Shown piece by piece: positions 54,007-64,000 of a stretch of 64,000 nt of DNA. Location of the stretch: contig JAPOVC010000007.1 in assembly GCA_026708325.1 (NCBI GenBank), positions 1 through 64,000 on the forward strand. The letters run 5' to 3'. Numbering within the stretch: the first letter of the stretch is position 1; each line of letters begins with the position of its first letter. This DNA is from Anaerolineaceae bacterium (GTDB taxonomy: Bacteria; Chloroflexota; Anaerolineae; Aggregatilineales; Phototrophicaceae). Made by a program: the position numbers and the translations under genes. The notes beneath the pieces were generated by a model. The model had not been told where the DNA came from. It searched no databases and worked only from the letters and a program-made list of their open reading frames with translations.

Positions 54007-55608
54007 GTGCCGGGACCCGACGCCAGGGTGGATGCGCCGGAGGCCGACTTTATCGTGGTGGGCGCCGGGTCGGCCGGCTGCGCCCTCGCCGCGCGCCTCA
54101 GCGAGAACGGCCGCTGGCGCGTCCTGCTGCTGGAGGCCGGCGGACCGGACGAGCACGAGGACGTCCGCATCCCCGGCCGCTTCCCCAACCTGTTGCACAC
54201 AGAGATGGACTGGGACTACCGCAGCGTGCCCCAGGCCGGCCTGAACGGGCGCCGCGTGCCCGTCCCGCGCGGCAAAGTCTACGGCGGCAGCAGCTCGATT
54301 AACTCCATGGTCTACCAGCGCGGCCACCCGGCCTGCTTCGATCGCTGGGCGGCGCTCGGCAACGAGGGCTGGGCTTACGCCGACGTCCTGCCCTTTTTCC
54401 GCAGGTCGCAACACCAGCAGCGCGGCGCGTCCCGGCATCACGGCGTGGGTGGCCCCGTGCACGTCTCCGACCTGCGCGACCCCAACCCGCTCAGTCTGGT
54501 CTTCGTCGCCGCCGCGCAACAGGCCGGCCTGCGCCCCAACCCCGACTTCAACGACGGCGAGCAGGAGGGCTGCGGCCTGATCCAGGTCAACCAGCGCGAC
54601 GGCGAGCGCAGCAGCGCCGCCGCCTACCTGCCGGCCGCCCTCGCCCGGCCCAATTTCCGCGCCATCCCCTTCGCCCAGGTGACCGCGCTGGAGTTCGAGG
54701 GCCGCCGTTGCCGCGGTCTGCGCTTCCTGCATGAGGGCCGGGAACGCCAGGCGCGCGCCAGGCGCGAGGTCATTCTCTGCGGCGGCGCCATCAACTCGCC
54801 GCAACTGCTGCTCTGCTCCGGCGTCGGGCCGGGCCAGCAACTACGCGAACTCGGCATCGCCGTCGTCCATGACCTGCCGGGCGTCGGTCACAACCTGCGC
54901 GACCACGTGGAAGCGCCGGTCTCCTACCACTGCACGCAGCCGGTCACCCTGGCGGCGAAGAACGACCCGGCGCAACTCGAGCGCTACCGCCGCGAGCGCA
55001 GCGGCCTGCTGAGTTCGAGCAACGCCGAGGCCTGCGCCTTCATGCGCCTGGACGAGGACTCCGATGTGCCGGAATTGCAACTCCACTTCGCGCCCAACTG
55101 GTCCGCCCTGGACGACCTCGACCTGCCCGGGGGGCATGGCTTCACCTTTCACCCCGGCGTGGTGGTCACCCACAGCGTGGGCGAGCTGCGCCTGCAGTCC
55201 GCCGACCCCCTCGCGCCGCCCCTGATCGACCCGGCCCTGCTGCAGGACGAGCGCGACCTGCGGGCGCTGCTGGCGGGCCTGCGCCTGTCGCGGCGGATCG
55301 CCGCGATGCCGGCCTTCGACCCCTGGCGCGGCGCGGAATTCCTGCCCGGCCCCGACGCACAATCTGATGACGAGCTGATCGACTACCTGCGCCAGGTCGC
55401 CTCGACCGTTTACCATCCGGCCGGCACCTGCCGCATGGGTCGGGACCCGCTGGCGGTGGTCGACGGGCGTCTGCGCCTGCGCGGTCTGGCGGGGCTGCGC
55501 GTGGCCGACGCCTCCATCATGCCGACCCTCGTCAACGCCAACACCAACGCCGCCTGCCTCATGATCGGCGAGAAGGCCGCCGACCTGGTGCTCGCCGACC
55601 ACGCCTGA
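54007..55608 (+). CDS. GMC-family FAD oxidoreductase (choline/glucose dehydrogenase-like)
   Basis: The 533-residue product has an FAD-binding start [35 protein letters not shown] (GMC signature 1), [16 protein letters not shown] (signature 2) and the C-terminal active-site [10 protein letters not shown]. It oxidises alcohols to aldehydes or ketones. GTG 54007 starts 4 bases after the E1 stop, so it is translationally linked to the dehydrogenase genes. Confidence 0.93.
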   Translation: MPGPDARVDAPEADFIVVGAGSAGCALAARLSENGRWRVLLLEAGGPDEHEDVRIPGRFPNLLHTEMDWDYRSVPQAGLNGRRVPVPRGKVYGGSSSINSMVYQRGHPACFDRWAALGNEGWAYADVLPFFRRSQHQQRGASRHHGVGGPVHVSDLRDPNPLSLVFVAAAQQAGLRPNPDFNDGEQEGCGLIQVNQRDGERSSAAAYLPAALARPNFRAIPFAQVTALEFEGRRCRGLRFLHEGRERQARARREVILCGGAINSPQLLLCSGVGPGQQLRELGIAVVHDLPGVGHNLRDHVEAPVSYHCTQPVTLAAKNDPAQLERYRRERSGLLSSSNAEACAFMRLDEDSDVPELQLHFAPNWSALDDLDLPGGHGFTFHPGVVVTHSVGELRLQSADPLAPPLIDPALLQDERDLRALLAGLRLSRRIAAMPAFDPWRGAEFLPGPDAQSDDELIDYLRQVASTVYHPAGTCRMGRDPLAVVDGRLRLRGLAGLRVADASIMPTLVNANTNAACLMIGEKAADLVLADHA

Positions 55609-55613
55609 GGGGT

Positions 55614-55722
55614 GGGTAGGGGCGATTCATCAAATCGCCCGCCGCGCACGACACAGATGTACGGGCGACATAGCATGTCGCCCGCCCTGCCATATCCATC
55701 GATTGGGGCACTCCCTGACGTG
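55614..55722. repeat. Family B composite repeat, two hairpins plus shared flank
   Basis: Hairpins GGGCGATTcatcaAATCGCCC (about 55620-55640) and GGGCGACATagcATGTCGCCC (about 55664-55684) are followed by CCATATCCATCGATTGGGG and CACTCCCTG. The flank matches the inverted locus at 10489-10565. The block lies in the spacer between GMC and ureohydrolase genes. Confidence 0.75.
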
Positions 55723-55752
55723 CCCAGGTTCGCCCGCCTGCGGACCGCCTGC

Positions 55753-55758
55753 TACACT
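55753..55758 (+). promoter_or_regulatory. -10 box TACACT for the ureohydrolase gene
   Basis: TACACT lies 33 bases before ATG 55792, and GGAG about 9 bases before it, so the gene probably has its own short-leader transcript apart from the upstream operon. Confidence 0.45.
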
Positions 55759-55791
55759 CGCGCGCTAACCCCGCATCCGGAGACCCGCCTC

Positions 55792-56760
55792 ATGTCCAGC
55801 GGCCCGCCCTGGCACCCGCCCGACGGCATGCGTTGGCCGCGTTACGGCGGCCTGCGCAGCTTCATGCGTCTGCCTCACGTGACGCAGCTGGACGGCGTCG
55901 ATTTCGCCGTCGCCGGCGTGCCCTTCGATACCGGCGCCACCTACCGCGTCGGCGCGCGCTTCGGGCCGGAGGCCATCCGCTCCGCCTCCGTGCTCCTCCG
56001 TCCCTATCATCCTGACCAGGAAGTGGCGCTCTTCCCGACGCTTTCCGGGGTGGACTACGGCGACCTGCCCACCGTGCCGGGTTACCTGCCGCGCTCGCAC
56101 CAGGACATTGCCGCCGCCGCCGAAGCACTCTTTCGCGCCGGCGTCACGCCGATCTTCCTCGGCGGCGATCATTCCGTCTCGCTGCCGCTGCTGCGCGCCG
56201 CCGGCGCCCTCCGTGACGAGCCGCTGTCGCTGCTGCACTTCGATTCGCATGGCGACATCTGGAGCGGCTACTACGGCGGCCTTGACACGCATGGCACGCC
56301 CTTCCGCCGCGCGCTGGAGGAGGGGCTGATCGACCCGCGCCAGTCCATCCAGATCGGCCTGCGCGGTTCGGTCTACGACGAGGGCGACGTCCAGCTTTCG
56401 CGCGATCTGGGTTTCCATGTCGTGACGGCGCGCGAACTCCATCGCCGCGGCGTGGACGAGGTGCTGCAGCAGGTGCATGAACTGCTGCGCGGGCGCGATT
56501 GCTACCTCAGCTTCGATATCGACTTCGTCGACCCGGCCTTCGCGCCCGGCACCGGCACGCCCGAGACCGGCGGCTTCAGCGGCGCGGTCTGCCACGAGTT
56601 GCTGCGCGGTCTGCGCGGCCTGCACTTCATCGCCTTCGACATGGTGGAGGTGATGCCCTCTTACGACCCCGCCGGCGTCACCGCCCTGCTGGCCGCCAAC
56701 CTGGTCTACGAATTCATCGCCCTGCTGGCCCTGCAGAAGCGCGACGGACTGGGCGCCTGA
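55792..56760 (+). CDS. Ureohydrolase (agmatinase/arginase family)
   Basis: The 322-residue product has all the dinuclear manganese motifs: GGDHS (H127), DSHGD (D151, H153, D155) and SFDIDFVDP (D242, D244). The N-terminal GVPFDTGATYRVGARFGPEAIR is typical of agmatinase or guanidinobutyrase rather than arginase. It releases urea from a guanidino compound. ATG 55792 is supported by the ribosome binding site; upstream open sequence covers repeats. It converges with recD2 (12 bases). Confidence 0.93.
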   Translation: MSSGPPWHPPDGMRWPRYGGLRSFMRLPHVTQLDGVDFAVAGVPFDTGATYRVGARFGPEAIRSASVLLRPYHPDQEVALFPTLSGVDYGDLPTVPGYLPRSHQDIAAAAEALFRAGVTPIFLGGDHSVSLPLLRAAGALRDEPLSLLHFDSHGDIWSGYYGGLDTHGTPFRRALEEGLIDPRQSIQIGLRGSVYDEGDVQLSRDLGFHVVTARELHRRGVDEVLQQVHELLRGRDCYLSFDIDFVDPAFAPGTGTPETGGFSGAVCHELLRGLRGLHFIAFDMVEVMPSYDPAGVTALLAANLVYEFIALLALQKRDGLGA

Positions 56761-56772
56761 CGCGTCGCCGCT

Positions 56773-58971
<2,199 letters not shown>

Positions 58972-58997
58972 GGACCTGGCCCTCGCGATCGCGGGGA

Positions 58998-59028
58998 TTG
59001 CAGCAGTATACCCCTGGCCGGCTATACT
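58998..59028 (+). promoter_or_regulatory. Possible promoter of the metallophosphoesterase gene
   Basis: TTGCAG (58998-59003) and TATACT (59023-59028) are 19 bases apart, a long spacer. A ribosome binding site GGGGAGGA follows before ATG 59052. Confidence 0.45.
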
Positions 59029-59051
59029 CCCTCCCGACGGGGAGGACGCGC

Positions 59052-59828
59052 ATGCGACTGGCGGTACTGGCGGATATCCACGGCAACCGGACGGCCTTCG
59101 AGGCCGCCTGGGCGGATGTCCAGGCCCGGGGCGACTTCGATGAAATCTGGCTGCTCGGCGATCTGGCGGCCTTCGGCCCGCGCCCGGCCGACTGCGTGCG
59201 CCGCGTGCTCGAACTGCGCGCGCAGCTGGGTGAGGAGAAGCTGCGCGTCATCGGCGGCAACACCGACCGCTACCTCGTGCATGGCGCGCGACCCGCCGCG
59301 ACGCCCGCCGCCGCGGATGCCGACGCCCTGCGCGCGCTGGCGCCCGCCTGGAGAGCGCGCGACCGGGCGCTCAACTGGAGCGTGGAGCAACTCGCCTGGG
59401 AGGAATACGACTTCCTGCGCAGCCTTGCGGGCCGCGAACTGTCCCTGCGCGCGCCGGACTACGGGCCGGTGATCGGCTATCACGCCATCCCCGGCGACGA
59501 TGAATCGGCCTCCCTGCGCCCCGATTCGCCCGCCGAGGAGGCGCTGGACGCCCTGCTGGACCGCGAGGGACGCCTCGGCATCGGCGGTCACACCCACCTG
59601 CAGATGGACCGCGACCTCGGCCACTGGCGCGCCGTCAACGTGGGCAGCGTCGGCTGGTCTTTCGGCGCGCCGGGCATGGCCGAATGGGGCCTGTTCACCT
59701 TCGCCGACGGCGTCGCGACGGTCGAGTTGCGCCGCGTCCCCTGGGACGTCGCCGCCCTGCTGCAGGAGTTCCGGGCAGTGGGTCATCCCGCGCCGGAGCC
59801 CTTCATTGTGCAGGGCCGTCTGCGCTGA
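59052..59828 (+). CDS. Calcineurin-like metallophosphoesterase (YfcE/DUF2437-like group)
   Basis: The 258-residue product has the five metal-ligand blocks: LADIHGN (D8, H10), LLGDLAAFGPRP, GGNTDRY, the H of GYHAIPGD and GGHTHLQMD. It is a soluble phosphoesterase of unknown substrate; the DIHGN form is common in phosphodiesterases acting on nucleotides or nucleic acids. ATG 59052 follows GGGGAGGA. Confidence 0.88.
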   Translation: MRLAVLADIHGNRTAFEAAWADVQARGDFDEIWLLGDLAAFGPRPADCVRRVLELRAQLGEEKLRVIGGNTDRYLVHGARPAATPAAADADALRALAPAWRARDRALNWSVEQLAWEEYDFLRSLAGRELSLRAPDYGPVIGYHAIPGDDESASLRPDSPAEEALDALLDREGRLGIGGHTHLQMDRDLGHWRAVNVGSVGWSFGAPGMAEWGLFTFADGVATVELRRVPWDVAALLQEFRAVGHPAPEPFIVQGRLR

Positions 59829-59867
59829 GACCCCCCGCCGGCTTCACGCCTGCGCAGACGCCCAGGT

Positions 59868-60905
59868 TCACACCCTGATGATGCGCCCTTCCGCCGCGCG
59901 CCGCAGCCGGTCGTTGATGGCCGCACCGAGTCCACCCGGCTCTTCCAGACGCGCGAGAATGACGTCCACGCCGCGTTCGTCGAGCTCGCGCAGCGCCGCG
60001 AAGAGTCCGCGCCCTGCCGCTTCCTGGCCCTCTCCTGGCGAGACCTGTTCACAGCCCGCCAGGCCTGGCAGCGCGCCCAGCAACCCGACGCGCCGGCCGC
60101 CGGCCGCATGGGCGCGGACCGCGTCCTGCATGGCGGCCAGCACGGCCTCCGCCTCACCTTCGTACAGCAGCAGTCCCGCCCGCGGCGAGTAGTGGCGCCG
60201 GTGCTGGCCCGGCGAATCCGGCAGCGCGTCGTCATCGTCGAGATCCAGCATCGCGCCGCCGCTGCGCAGGTCCGGCAGTTGCGCGCGCAACTCCTCCAGC
60301 GTGATGGCGCCCGGTCGCAACAGGACGGGCGCCTGGCGGCTCAGGTCCAGCACCGTGGATTCCAGCCCGATGCGCGTCGGCCCGCCATCCAGCAGCAGGT
60401 CGATGCGTCCCTCCAGGTCCGCCAGCACGTGGGCCGCGCGCGTCGCGCTGGGCCGCGCGAAACGGTTGGCGCTGGGGGCCACCAGCGGGCGACCCGTCGC
60501 CCGGATCAGGGCCCGCGCGACCGTGTGCGCCGGCAGGCGCAGGGCCACCGTGTCGCGTTGCGGCGCGATGAGGTCCGGCAGCGCCGGGTGGCGTTTGAGC
60601 ACCAGGGTCAACGGGCCGGGCCAGAAGCGTTGTGCCAGGGTCAGCGCCGACTCCGGTGCATCGACGACCAGGCCCTCCAGCTGCGCAAGGTCGGCGACGT
60701 GCACGATCAGCGGGTTGCTGGCCGGGCGCTCCTTGGCCCGGTAGAGGCGCCGGATGGCGTCGGCGTCCATGGCATTGGCGCCGAGGCCGTAGACCGTCTC
60801 GGTCGGGAAGGCCACCAGGCCGCCCTGCTGCAGGGCGCGCGCCGCCGCGGCGATGGCCTTCGCCTGGGGATAGCGCGGATTGACGGGCAGGACAGTTGTG
60901 TTCAT
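59868..60905 (-). CDS. L-threonylcarbamoyladenylate synthase (Sua5, two-domain form)
   Basis: The 345-residue product makes threonylcarbamoyl-AMP for t6A37 tRNA modification. The YrdC domain (1-205) has GGLVAFPTETVYGLGANA, KERPASNPLIVHV and APSANRFARPSAT; the C-terminal Sua5 domain follows SPGQHRRHYSPRA. The length and domain order match Sua5 rather than the single-domain TsaC. It converges with the phosphoesterase gene and is divergent from clpC. Confidence 0.95.
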   Translation of the reverse strand: MNTTVLPVNPRYPQAKAIAAAARALQQGGLVAFPTETVYGLGANAMDADAIRRLYRAKERPASNPLIVHVADLAQLEGLVVDAPESALTLAQRFWPGPLTLVLKRHPALPDLIAPQRDTVALRLPAHTVARALIRATGRPLVAPSANRFARPSATRAAHVLADLEGRIDLLLDGGPTRIGLESTVLDLSRQAPVLLRPGAITLEELRAQLPDLRSGGAMLDLDDDDALPDSPGQHRRHYSPRAGLLLYEGEAEAVLAAMQDAVRAHAAGGRRVGLLGALPGLAGCEQVSPGEGQEAAGRGLFAALRELDERGVDVILARLEEPGGLGAAINDRLRRAAEGRIIRV

Positions 60906-61083
60906 CTCACCCTGGTTCGTTTGCCGAGCTGAGAGGGCGTAGCGCGCCCCTGCTCTCGCTCCGCCGAAATACTAACAGAATGCAAACACATTTCCTGCTC
61001 GCGACGGGGTATGCTTAACGTAGCGTTCGGGTGACGCCCTCGCCCGCGCGCTGTCGCATGCCAACACCGGAGACCATCCGCCC

Positions 61084-63582
61084 ATGATGCGCTTTGAACG
61101 CTTCACCGAACGCGCCCAGGACGCCGCCGCCCGCGCCTACGAGATCCTGCAGCGCTACGGCCACAACCAGGTCGATACCGAACACATCCTGCTGGCCCTG
61201 CTGGAGCAGGAAGACGGGGCCATCCCCCAGCTGCTGGACCAGCTCGACAGCGACGCCAACGCCATTCGCGCCCGCCTCGACGAGGTGTTGCGCGCCAGCC
61301 CCAAGGCCGCCATCTACGGGGGTGGCACCGGTCAGGTCTTCATCACGCCGCGCGTCAAGCGCATCATCGACCTCGCCACCGAGGAAGCCAACCAGCTGAA
61401 CGACGAGTACATCTCCACCGAGCACATCTTCCTCGCCATCCTCAAGGAGCGCAACACCAGCGTCTCGCGCGTGCTCTCCGGCCACAACATCACCCGCGAG
61501 CGCGTCAACAACGCCATCCACGACATGCGCGGCGGCCAGCGCGTCACCGACCCCCAGGCCGAGAGCCGCTGGCGCACGCTGGAGAAATACAGCCGCGACC
61601 TGACGCGCCTCGCCGCCGAGGGCAAACTCGACCCCGTCATCGGCCGCGACGCCGAGATCCTGCGCGTCATTCAGATCCTCAGCCGCCGCACCAAGAACAA
61701 CCCCGTGCTGATCGGCGAGGCCGGCGTGGGCAAGACGGCCATCGCCGAGGGCCTGGCGCAGAAGATCGACAGCGGCGACGTGCCCGAACTCTTGCTGGGG
61801 CGCAAGGTCGTCAGCCTGGACCTGGGCGCCATGCTGGCCGGCAGCCGCTTCCGTGGCGAATTCGAGGAGCGGCTCAAGTCCTCCATCGAGGAGGTGCAGC
61901 GTTCCCAGGGCGAAATCATCCTCTTCATCGACGAGTTGCACCAGGTGGTGGGCGCGGGCGCGGCCCAGGGCGCCCTCGACGCCGGCAACATGATGAAGCC
62001 GGCCCTGGCGCGCGGCGAACTCAACGCCATCGGCGCCTCCACGCTCGATGAATATCGCCAGTACATCGAAAAGGACAGCGCGCTCGATCGCCGTTTCGCG
62101 CCCGTCTTCGTCGAGGAACCCGGCGTCGACGAGACGATCGAGATGCTGCGCGGCCTGCGCGACCGCTACGAGGCGCATCACAAGGTCAACATCGCCGACA
62201 ACGCCGTCGTCGCCGCCGCGCGGCTGTCGGACCGCTACGTGACCGAACGCAACCTGCCCGACAAGGCCATCGATCTCCTCGATGAGGCCGCCGCCAAACT
62301 GCGCGTCGCGCTTTTCTCGCTGCCCGAGGACCTCAAGGCGCTCAAGGGCGAGATCGACCGCCTCACCGCCGAGGAGGAGGCCGCCAGCCTGTCGCGCGAT
62401 TACGAAAGCGCCGCGCAATTCAAGATGCGCCGCCTGCAACTGGAAGAGGACTTCGGCACCCAGCGCGATCGCTGGCAGCAGGAAAACACCCTCGACGAGG
62501 TCGTCGAGGCCGAGGACATCGCCGAGGTCATCGCCCAGTGGACCGGCATCCCCGTGCAGCAAATGCTGGAAACCGAGAGCGAAAAGCTGCTGCGCATGGA
62601 GGACGCGCTGCACGAACACATCATCGGCCAGGACGAGGCCGTCTCGGCCCTCGCGGACGCCATCCGCCGCTCGCGCAGCGGCCTCAAGGACCCGCGCCGG
62701 CCCATCGGCTCCTTCATCTTTCTCGGCGCCAGCGGCGTCGGCAAGACCGAGTTGGCGCGCGCGCTGGCCGGCTTCCTCTTCGATGACGAGGAGGCCATGG
62801 TGCGCATCGACATGAGCGAATACCGCGAGCAGCACACCGTCAGCCGCCTCTTCGGCGCGCCGCCCGGCTACGTCGGCTATGAGGAAGGCGGTCAACTGAC
62901 CGAGGCCCTGCGCCGCCGCCCCTACCGCGTCGTACTCTTCGACGAGATCGAAAAGGCCCATCCCGACGTCTGGAACGCCCTGCTGCAGATCCTTGAGGAC
63001 GGACGCCTGACCGACGGCCAGGGCCGCGTGGTCGATTTCCGCAACGCCGTCATCATCATGACCAGCAACCTGGGGACGGATTTCGTGCGGCGCGGCGGCG
63101 CGCTGGGCTTCGTGCAACCCGCCGACGAACTCGCCGTCGCCGACCACGGCCGCATCGAAAAGGCCGTGCGCGATACCTTCCGCCCGGAATTCCTGAACCG
63201 TATCGACGAAATCATCATCTTCGCCACGCTGTCGCAGGCGGACGTTGAGCAGATCGTCGACCTGCAAATGCACGCCGTGGCCGACCGCCTGCGCGAGATG
63301 GGGGTCGACGTGCAGTTGACGGAAGCCACCCGTCGCTGGCTGGCGCAACGCGGTTACGATCCGCAGTTCGGCGCCCGGCCGCTGCGCCGCGCCCTGCAAC
63401 GCTTCATCGAGAATCCCCTCAGCATCCGCCTGCTGCGCGGCGATTTCACGCCCGGCGATCTGGTGCGTATCGACGAGCAGGAGGGCGACCTGATCTTTGA
63501 GCGCCACGAGGGCGCCGGCCCCGACTGGCTGACCCTGACGCAGTCCCGCGTCGACCAGGACCTGGAGCAGGACCAGGCCTGA
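61084..63582 (+). CDS. clpC: ClpC-type AAA+ chaperone, ATP-binding subunit of Clp protease
   Basis: The 832-residue Hsp100 protein unfolds substrates for ClpP. It has an N-terminal double Clp_N domain ([20 protein letters not shown], 1-150), D1 AAA with [13 protein letters not shown] (about 210), a short middle domain containing the UVR-like [19 protein letters not shown] (typical of ClpC rather than ClpB), and D2 with [14 protein letters not shown] (about 548). The C-terminal AAA_lid completes it. A hairpin terminator follows. No ctsR or mcsAB gene is next to it. Confidence 0.93.
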   Translation: MMRFERFTERAQDAAARAYEILQRYGHNQVDTEHILLALLEQEDGAIPQLLDQLDSDANAIRARLDEVLRASPKAAIYGGGTGQVFITPRVKRIIDLATEEANQLNDEYISTEHIFLAILKERNTSVSRVLSGHNITRERVNNAIHDMRGGQRVTDPQAESRWRTLEKYSRDLTRLAAEGKLDPVIGRDAEILRVIQILSRRTKNNPVLIGEAGVGKTAIAEGLAQKIDSGDVPELLLGRKVVSLDLGAMLAGSRFRGEFEERLKSSIEEVQRSQGEIILFIDELHQVVGAGAAQGALDAGNMMKPALARGELNAIGASTLDEYRQYIEKDSALDRRFAPVFVEEPGVDETIEMLRGLRDRYEAHHKVNIADNAVVAAARLSDRYVTERNLPDKAIDLLDEAAAKLRVALFSLPEDLKALKGEIDRLTAEEEAASLSRDYESAAQFKMRRLQLEEDFGTQRDRWQQENTLDEVVEAEDIAEVIAQWTGIPVQQMLETESEKLLRMEDALHEHIIGQDEAVSALADAIRRSRSGLKDPRRPIGSFIFLGASGVGKTELARALAGFLFDDEEAMVRIDMSEYREQHTVSRLFGAPPGYVGYEEGGQLTEALRRRPYRVVLFDEIEKAHPDVWNALLQILEDGRLTDGQGRVVDFRNAVIIMTSNLGTDFVRRGGALGFVQPADELAVADHGRIEKAVRDTFRPEFLNRIDEIIIFATLSQADVEQIVDLQMHAVADRLREMGVDVQLTEATRRWLAQRGYDPQFGARPLRRALQRFIENPLSIRLLRGDFTPGDLVRIDEQEGDLIFERHEGAGPDWLTLTQSRVDQDLEQDQA

Positions 63583-63602
63583 GCGCCAGGTGTTACACTC
63601 AG

Positions 63603-63631
63603 CGCCCCCGGCCTTCGACCGGGGGCGTTTT
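63603..63631 (+). terminator. Intrinsic terminator after clpC
   Basis: The 9-bp stem CGCCCCCGG / CCGGGGGCG with a 7-base loop is followed by TTTT. It lies 21 bases after the clpC stop. Confidence 0.85.
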
Positions 63632-63678
63632 GGTGCCTGTCATGCATGGTTGCACTCTGTTGAAGTCAGGAGAATCCG

Positions 63679-64000
63679 GTGACGCCGCGAGAATTCATTC
63701 TTTATGCCGATGAATCTGTAGAACGGGGCGCAAGGTTCTCCAACTTTTTTGGCGGCCTGCTGATTTCCTCTCGTGACCGTAGTCTTGTTGTTTCCCTGCT
63801 GGAAGCAGAAAAACAGCGCCTGCATCTGCACGGAGAAGTGAAGTGGCAGAAAGTTTCACTCAACTATCTCGACAAATATCAACACCTGACGTCGCTGTTC
63901 CTCGACCTTGTGCGAGACGGGAAAGCAAGGCTGCGCATCCTGTTTACAGACAATTCCGATCATCCTGACTGCCTGACTGCCCTGAATTTCAGGGGCCGGT
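63679..64000 (+). CDS. DUF3800-like protein (partial, cut by window end)
   Basis: From GTG 63679, 7 bases after AGGAG, the frame stays open to the window end (107 codons). The start TPREFILYADESVERGARFS carries the Asp-Glu-Ser motif expected at the beginning of DUF3800 proteins, followed by FFGGLLIS and LHGEVKWQKVS, whose Glu-x-Lys-Trp is also typical. DUF3800 has an RNase H-like fold and often occurs near mobile or defence genes; the function is not known. The sequence is less GC-rich than clpC, which suggests an acquired gene. Confidence 0.65.
   Translation, partial: MTPREFILYADESVERGARFSNFFGGLLISSRDRSLVVSLLEAEKQRLHLHGEVKWQKVSLNYLDKYQHLTSLFLDLVRDGKARLRILFTDNSDHPDCLTALNFRGR

Noticed and set aside
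61015..63507. Long minus-strand open frame opposite clpC
   Set aside because: Composition is typical of the reverse of a conserved GC-rich gene; ClpC motifs settle the coding strand.
63590..63600. TACACT at 63594 as promoter of the DUF3800-like gene
   Set aside because: It lies upstream of the clpC terminator hairpin and lacks a -35 box, so a transcript from it would be stopped at once.

Overview
The window is a strongly GC-rich bacterial chromosome segment with two tRNA genes, no rRNA, no CRISPR array and no intact transposase. A GNAT-like / R3H-AAA ATPase / dTMP kinase operon, the rplJ-rplL block with its L10 leader, ClpC, RecD2 and an unusual expansion of secreted SH3-domain proteins are most consistent with a member of the Chloroflexota (Anaerolineae-like). 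This is inference from gene families and order, not a phylogeny. Several promoters have a TACAAT or TACACT -10 box, and two of these sit about 8 bases from an ATG, which suggests leaderless transcripts.

Layout. 1-2430 is a decaying tandem array of secreted SH3/HExxH proteins. 2536-4353 is a DUF4209/HEPN-like gene. 4450-9590 is mixed housekeeping: a phospholipase D-like protein, a VOC protein, coaE, an orphan phage tail-tube-like gene and a class B penicillin-binding protein. 9692-11383 holds two tandem exonuclease III genes separated by an interspersed hairpin repeat. 11413-14364 is a large N6-adenine DNA methylase with a nuclease-like N-terminus. 14463-22956 contains an SDR, a membrane-anchored beta-propeller, tRNA-Ser, a CPBP protein, a multi-SH3 M23 protein, a nitrilase and two more SH3 proteins. 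23200-24565 is the rplJL transcription unit. 24591-27822 is the tmk/R3H operon, followed by tRNA-Lys.

28168-44859 is a large carbohydrate island. On the minus strand it reads LacI regulator, inositol-phosphate synthase, PfkB kinase, Gfo/Idh oxidoreductase and epimerase, then an RbsBC-type ABC importer with a single-domain ATPase and a GH32-like hydrolase. On the plus strand it reads a MalFG-type importer, a GH127-like arabinofuranosidase and an HpaI-type aldolase. The divergent control region (38362-38529) has two good sigma70 promoters, each with a matching 14-bp palindrome just after its expected start site, so one LacI protein probably controls both arms. 45011-48105 is a tandem trio of secreted SH3/Cys-repeat/HExxH paralogues. 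48139-56760 carries an SDR, an M24 hydrolase, a lipoyl E2, a fused E1 alpha-beta, a GMC oxidoreductase and a ureohydrolase. 56773-63582 holds RecD2, a phosphoesterase, Sua5 and ClpC. A DUF3800-like gene runs off the right edge.

The most unusual signals are these: (i) a short palindromic element present in full in three loci, identical over 32 bp in two protein-coding genes that read it on opposite strands. An element-free paralogue shows a clean 30-bp in-frame insertion, and a nested array of the element follows rplL. (ii) Two further interspersed hairpin families whose arms covary between copies. (iii) Two arrays of secreted SH3/HExxH paralogues showing mosaic exchange and loss of a catalytic residue. 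(iv) An E1-fusion/E2 2-oxoacid dehydrogenase with no E3, directly followed by a GMC flavoprotein. (v) A probable AUC start codon on the R3H ATPase.
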